From the NCBI GenBank assembly GCA_913009895.1, contig CAJVXY010000016.1:1-61353 (forward strand): DNA of 61,353 nt, written 5' to 3'. The DNA comes from an uncultured Acidiferrobacteraceae bacterium (GTDB lineage Bacteria; Pseudomonadota; Gammaproteobacteria; Acidiferrobacterales; SZUA-150). A program made the position numbers and the translations under genes. This document shows, piece after piece, positions 58,173-61,353 of the stretch. Below the pieces are notes generated by a model that was given only the letters and a program-made list of their open reading frames with translations, was not told the DNA's origin and ran no database searches. The first letter of the stretch is position 1. Each line of letters begins with the position of its first letter.

Positions 58173-58940
58173 CTAAAAGTCGTCCTTCCATCGGCGAATT
58201 GCCGCAAATACTGCAACATCTGAAACCAGCTGTTGTTTGCTATAAACCTCGGCGGCATTAATAACAGATTTTTCGTGAATTCGTAAGAATGGGTTTATCT
58301 GCTTTTCCAGTGCAATGTTCGACGGTAAACTTGGCTTAAAATGTGCTCTTTTTGCTCGGGTTGTAGTGATCAGCTCACTAATGTGCTTATTTTCAGGTTC
58401 AACAGCCTGGGCAAACTCTAGATTAGCCAATGTGTATTCGTGGGCGCAGTATACACGGGTTTTATCTGGTAATTCCGCAAATTTTGCCAGTGATTTCGCC
58501 ATTTGTTCGGCTGTCCCTTCAAACAAGCGACCACAGCCGCCTGAAAACAGGGTATCGCCACAGAACAGCATGTCCTGACCAAAATAGGCGATATGGCCAC
58601 TGGTGTGTCCCGGCACTGATAACACCTGTAAGGTCAGGTCCAGCGTCGGGAAATCAACGTGATCACCTCCATTTAACGGTTTATTGACCGCCGTTATGTT
58701 CTCTGTCGCGGGGCCATAAACCGGAATCTGATATTGCCTGGCGATCTCTGCAGCACCGCTAACGTGGTCATAATGGTGATGGGTGCAGAGTATGGCTATC
58801 GGTTTGAGGTTTGAGGATGTCAGTTGTTTTAAGACAGGTGTTTCGTCACCCGGATCAACAATAACAACCTCTCTGTTCTGGCCACAAATAAGCCATATGT
58901 AGTTGTCCTCAAAGGCCTCAACGTGTAAAACTTCAATCAT
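58173..58940 (-). CDS. gloB: Hydroxyacylglutathione hydrolase (glyoxalase II)
   Basis: The 255-residue metallo-beta-lactamase-fold enzyme hydrolyses S-lactoylglutathione. Metal site: CTHHHYDHVSGA, GHTSGHIAY, the bridging Asp in LFCGDTLFSGGCGR, and the late CAHEYTLANL. It is divergent from the methyltransferase gene. Confidence 0.97.
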   Translation of the reverse strand: MIEVLHVEAFEDNYIWLICGQNREVVIVDPGDETPVLKQLTSSNLKPIAILCTHHHYDHVSGAAEIARQYQIPVYGPATENITAVNKPLNGGDHVDFPTLDLTLQVLSVPGHTSGHIAYFGQDMLFCGDTLFSGGCGRLFEGTAEQMAKSLAKFAELPDKTRVYCAHEYTLANLEFAQAVEPENKHISELITTTRAKRAHFKPSLPSNIALEKQINPFLRIHEKSVINAAEVYSKQQLVSDVAVFAAIRRWKDDF

Positions 58941-58975
58941 GTACGCAAGTGTCCAAGTCTAGACGTGTGGTGTCA

Positions 58976-59803
58976 ATGAAACAGGAACAGCCCTATAAAA
59001 ATTCCGGCAAGCCTGCCATAGCGGATGCTTATGGTTTGCGACGCCGACTGGTTTGCTGGTTTGATCAACCGCTGGGGCGTTTGTTGCAGGCTGCGATAAC
59101 CAGCCATTTAAATGCGGTCCTGCCATCGTTATTCGGGAATACTATTCTGCAGCTTGGCCGTATTGGCCACATGCCACTAATGGATGAGTCGGTTGCACCA
59201 ACTTCGATACTGCTCGATATTGATCCACTGAATACTACTAGCAATGCTGTAAGCGCCCAGTCTCATGAGTTACCCTTTGATGCCAGAAGTATCGATATTG
59301 CCATATTGCCCCATACACTGGATTTTGCAGATGATCCCCACAGGATTTTACGTGAAATTGATCGGGTACTGAGCCCCGACGGACATGTGGTGATTGTTGG
59401 TTTTAATCCCTATAGTTTTTGGGGCCTGCGCCATCTTTTTTCACGTAAGCATAAACAGGTTCCCTGGAACGCCAGGTATTTTAGCACCACAAGAATAAAA
59501 GACTGGATGTCATTGTTAAGTTATGAGATCCAGAGCACACAGCCTTTATTTTATCGACCACCTTTGAAGAACCAGAAACTTATGCAGCGACTTTTCTTTC
59601 TTGAAAAACTGGGCGGTCGAATGTGGCCGCAGGTCGCTGCCGTTTACGTCATCGTGGCAAAAAAACAAATGTTGACTATGACGCCAATTCAAACAGGCTG
59701 GAAATCCCGCAAGAATTTTATCCATGGCCTGACAGAACCTGCGGCCAAAGTTATCCATCCCCGGGTACCACAGTGGCGATTGCATCGTGACAGCCAGGGT
59801 TAG
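58976..59803 (+). CDS. SAM-dependent methyltransferase (YafS-like)
   Basis: 275 residues from ATG 58976 (an in-frame GTG is at 58949). It has a class I methyltransferase core: LQLGRIGHM (weak motif I), [21 protein letters not shown], and [24 protein letters not shown]. coli YafS lies in the same position between gloB and rnhA; the substrate is unknown. Its 3' end overlaps rnhA by 17 bases. Confidence 0.85.
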   Translation: MKQEQPYKNSGKPAIADAYGLRRRLVCWFDQPLGRLLQAAITSHLNAVLPSLFGNTILQLGRIGHMPLMDESVAPTSILLDIDPLNTTSNAVSAQSHELPFDARSIDIAILPHTLDFADDPHRILREIDRVLSPDGHVVIVGFNPYSFWGLRHLFSRKHKQVPWNARYFSTTRIKDWMSLLSYEIQSTQPLFYRPPLKNQKLMQRLFFLEKLGGRMWPQVAAVYVIVAKKQMLTMTPIQTGWKSRKNFIHGLTEPAAKVIHPRVPQWRLHRDSQG

Positions 59804-60227
59804 GATTTACACAGACGGCGCCTGTCGGGGCAATCCTGGTCCCGGGGGTTGGGGTGCAATTTTGTATTATGGCGATCATGAAAAAGAACTGTATGGTGGT
59901 GAGAACCCGACAACCAACAACAGGATGGAATTGATGGCCGCTATCAAGGCCCTGGAAAAACTAACAAAAGATTGTGAAGTGGATTTAACCACCGATTCAC
60001 AATATGTGCGCAAAGGGATCACTGAATGGATGATAAACTGGAAACGTAATGGATGGCGAACTGCCAACAAAAAATCTGTTAAAAATGCTGATTTATGGCA
60101 ACGGCTTGATGAAGCAACGCGTTTACATAAAGTTAACTGGCACTGGGTAAAAGGCCATAGTGGCCACCCGGATAACGAACGTGCTGACTTGTTGGCAAAT
60201 CGCGGCATCGACGAAGCCGCTGCCTAA
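59787..60227 (+). CDS. rnhA: Ribonuclease HI
   Basis: The 146-residue enzyme cuts the RNA strand of RNA-DNA hybrids. Catalytic residues lie in [35 protein letters not shown] and [15 protein letters not shown] start at 59787, overlapping the methyltransferase end. Length matches E. coli RnhA (155) closely. Confidence 0.97.
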   Translation: MTARVRIYTDGACRGNPGPGGWGAILYYGDHEKELYGGENPTTNNRMELMAAIKALEKLTKDCEVDLTTDSQYVRKGITEWMINWKRNGWRTANKKSVKNADLWQRLDEATRLHKVNWHWVKGHSGHPDNERADLLANRGIDEAAA

Positions 60228-60265
60228 TGTATTGCCATAACAATATAGAGTGGAGGACTTAGAGT

Positions 60266-60985
60266 TTGCGGCAAATAGTACTTGATACTGAAACCACGGG
60301 ACTTGAGCCGTCTAACGGCCATCGAATTATTGAAATTGGTTGTGTCGAACTGGTAAATCGCCGTTTAACCGGAAACAATTACCAGCAGTACATCCAGCCT
60401 GATCGTGACAGTGACCCTGGGGCACTGGAAGTCCATGGTATTACCAGCAAATTCCTGGCAGATAAACCACGTTTTGAAAATATTGCCGGTGATTTTTTTG
60501 AATATGTAAAAGGCGCCGAGCTAATCATTCATAATGCACCGTTTGATACCGGGTTTATAAAGGCAGAATTTAATCGTTTAAAAAAATCTGAATTTTCAGA
60601 ACTTGCAGATATTTGCAAGATTACCGATACATTAAAGATGGCGCGAACAATGCATCCCGGCCAAAAAAATAACCTGGATGCATTGTGCAAACGATACGAA
60701 ATAGATAATAGCCAGCGAACCCTGCATGGCGCCTTACTTGATGCGGAAATACTGGCCGATGTTTATCTTGCGATGACAGGCGGCCAAACGGGTTTGTTTG
60801 AAGATCGCATGGGACAAAGTAAAAGCGATCCTGCATCTGCAGCAATCAGGCGATTATCCACAGAGCGACCCTCGCTGAAAGTGATACAACCAACAGAGAA
60901 AGAAAGTGCTGAACATAATATGTGGCTGGATAAACTGGAAAAAGCCAGCGATGGCAACTGCCTGTGGAAAAAAATGAATTTGTAA
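60266..60985 (+). CDS. dnaQ: DNA polymerase III epsilon subunit
   Basis: The 239-residue DEDDh exonuclease proofreads the replicase. Exo I VLDTETTGLEP, Exo II HNAPFDTGFIKAEF, Exo III HGALLDAEILADVYL. It starts at TTG 60266, eight bases after GGAGGA. The C-terminal tail (about 190-239) should bind the alpha subunit. rnhA-dnaQ adjacency is conserved; in E. coli they are divergent, here co-directional. Confidence 0.97.
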   Translation: MRQIVLDTETTGLEPSNGHRIIEIGCVELVNRRLTGNNYQQYIQPDRDSDPGALEVHGITSKFLADKPRFENIAGDFFEYVKGAELIIHNAPFDTGFIKAEFNRLKKSEFSELADICKITDTLKMARTMHPGQKNNLDALCKRYEIDNSQRTLHGALLDAEILADVYLAMTGGQTGLFEDRMGQSKSDPASAAIRRLSTERPSLKVIQPTEKESAEHNMWLDKLEKASDGNCLWKKMNL

Positions 60986-61264
60986 CTTGTAAGTCAGGCA
61001 ATCCTTCTTTCACATACCCCGTATAAAAACGTAAATGCAATAGACTCCTGTAGCATGTTGTGGGCGGTACTTATTTAAATAATATAACTAATAACAAAGG
61101 GCATTGGAAAACATCAGTAACTACATGAATTTATAAGGCATGAAATGCTTAATAGCTTCCTATAAACCTAATTTATGGATTTATGCTACAATTGTCACTA
61201 CAAATCCTGATTACTTTATATATTGTGTTTTTGTCGCATCTGGGGGGGTGTACCGACAAAACAA
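60986..61264. other. Intergenic region after dnaQ
   Basis: No gene is supported. A/T-rich sequence with several promoter-like words but no convincing paired elements; no hairpin terminator was found after dnaQ. Confidence 0.35.
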
Positions 61265-61353
61265 ATGCAATATATCTATCAGGCTGTGATGCTGGGTAGT
61301 TTATTATCGGTTTGTTTATTAAAAGGGGCAATCAGTCAAGTTATAACACGTAA
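61265..61353 (+). CDS. Possible start of a secreted protein, truncated by window end
   Basis: An open frame starting MQYIYQAVMLGSLLS stays open to the last base and looks like the beginning of a signal peptide (hydrophobic run, then GAISQ). It lacks a good ribosome-binding site. Low certainty. Confidence 0.25.
   Translation, partial: MQYIYQAVMLGSLLSVCLLKGAISQVITR

Overview
The window looks like chromosomal DNA of a gammaproteobacterium of moderate GC. The evidence is conserved gene order: aroC-MFS, then leuC-leuD-leuB-asd-fimV; tRNA-Leu-tig-clpP-clpX-lon-(tRNAs)-ppiD-fabI; the Pro-Arg-His-Lys tRNA cluster; and mltD-gloB-yafS-like-rnhA-dnaQ. Most protein products are core enzymes. I cannot place it to genus. 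A free-living, possibly sulfur-metabolising lineage would fit the DsrE-type, rhodanese and TlpA-like proteins, but that is inference.

Layout. 1-4.05 kb: a 5'-truncated hydrolase-like gene, a secreted unknown, a WYL-like unknown, a membrane-anchored thioredoxin, an Slp-type lipoprotein and a lone response regulator. 4.06-8.85 kb: an accessory island (LysR, pirin, CDGSH iron-sulfur protein, LtrA, decayed outer-membrane gene) flanked by two copies of the 3' end of psd, one orphaned and one in the intact gene. 8.85-13.4 kb: psd and metH. 13.6-19.0 kb: TraB/GumN protein, MipA/OmpV, a small protein, aroC, an MFS carrier and an unknown. 19.1-28.8 kb: LysR divergent from leuC-leuD-leuB-asd, with a hairpin repeat family in each intergenic gap, then fimV. 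28.9-33.0 kb: thyA-folA-rhodanese, a membrane unknown and folD.

33.1-34.4 kb: tRNA-Pro, tRNA-Arg(UCU), tRNA-His, tRNA-Lys. The tRNA-Arg gene is split in its anticodon loop by a 688-nt group I intron carrying a PD-(D/E)XK homing-endonuclease-like gene. I could trace P1 to P5 and P7 to P9 of the ribozyme fold in the sequence. 34.5-38.1 kb: an ECF sigma factor, an anti-sigma factor whose outer domain looks like DsrE, a divergent secreted DsrE protein and a phosphate-selective-type porin. This may be an undescribed envelope-sensing module.

38.2-47.2 kb: proteostasis block (tig, clpP, clpX, lon with a sigma32-type promoter, ppiD) with tRNA-Leu, tRNA-Val and tRNA-Asp; no HU gene lies between lon and ppiD. 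47.3-54.9 kb: fabI and an oligopeptide ABC system with a C-terminally membrane-anchored binding protein, an enlarged second permease and a fused double ATPase. 55.0-61.0 kb: a flavin-dependent halogenase-like oxidoreductase, mltD, gloB, a methyltransferase, rnhA and dnaQ. The last 370 bases hold no secure gene.
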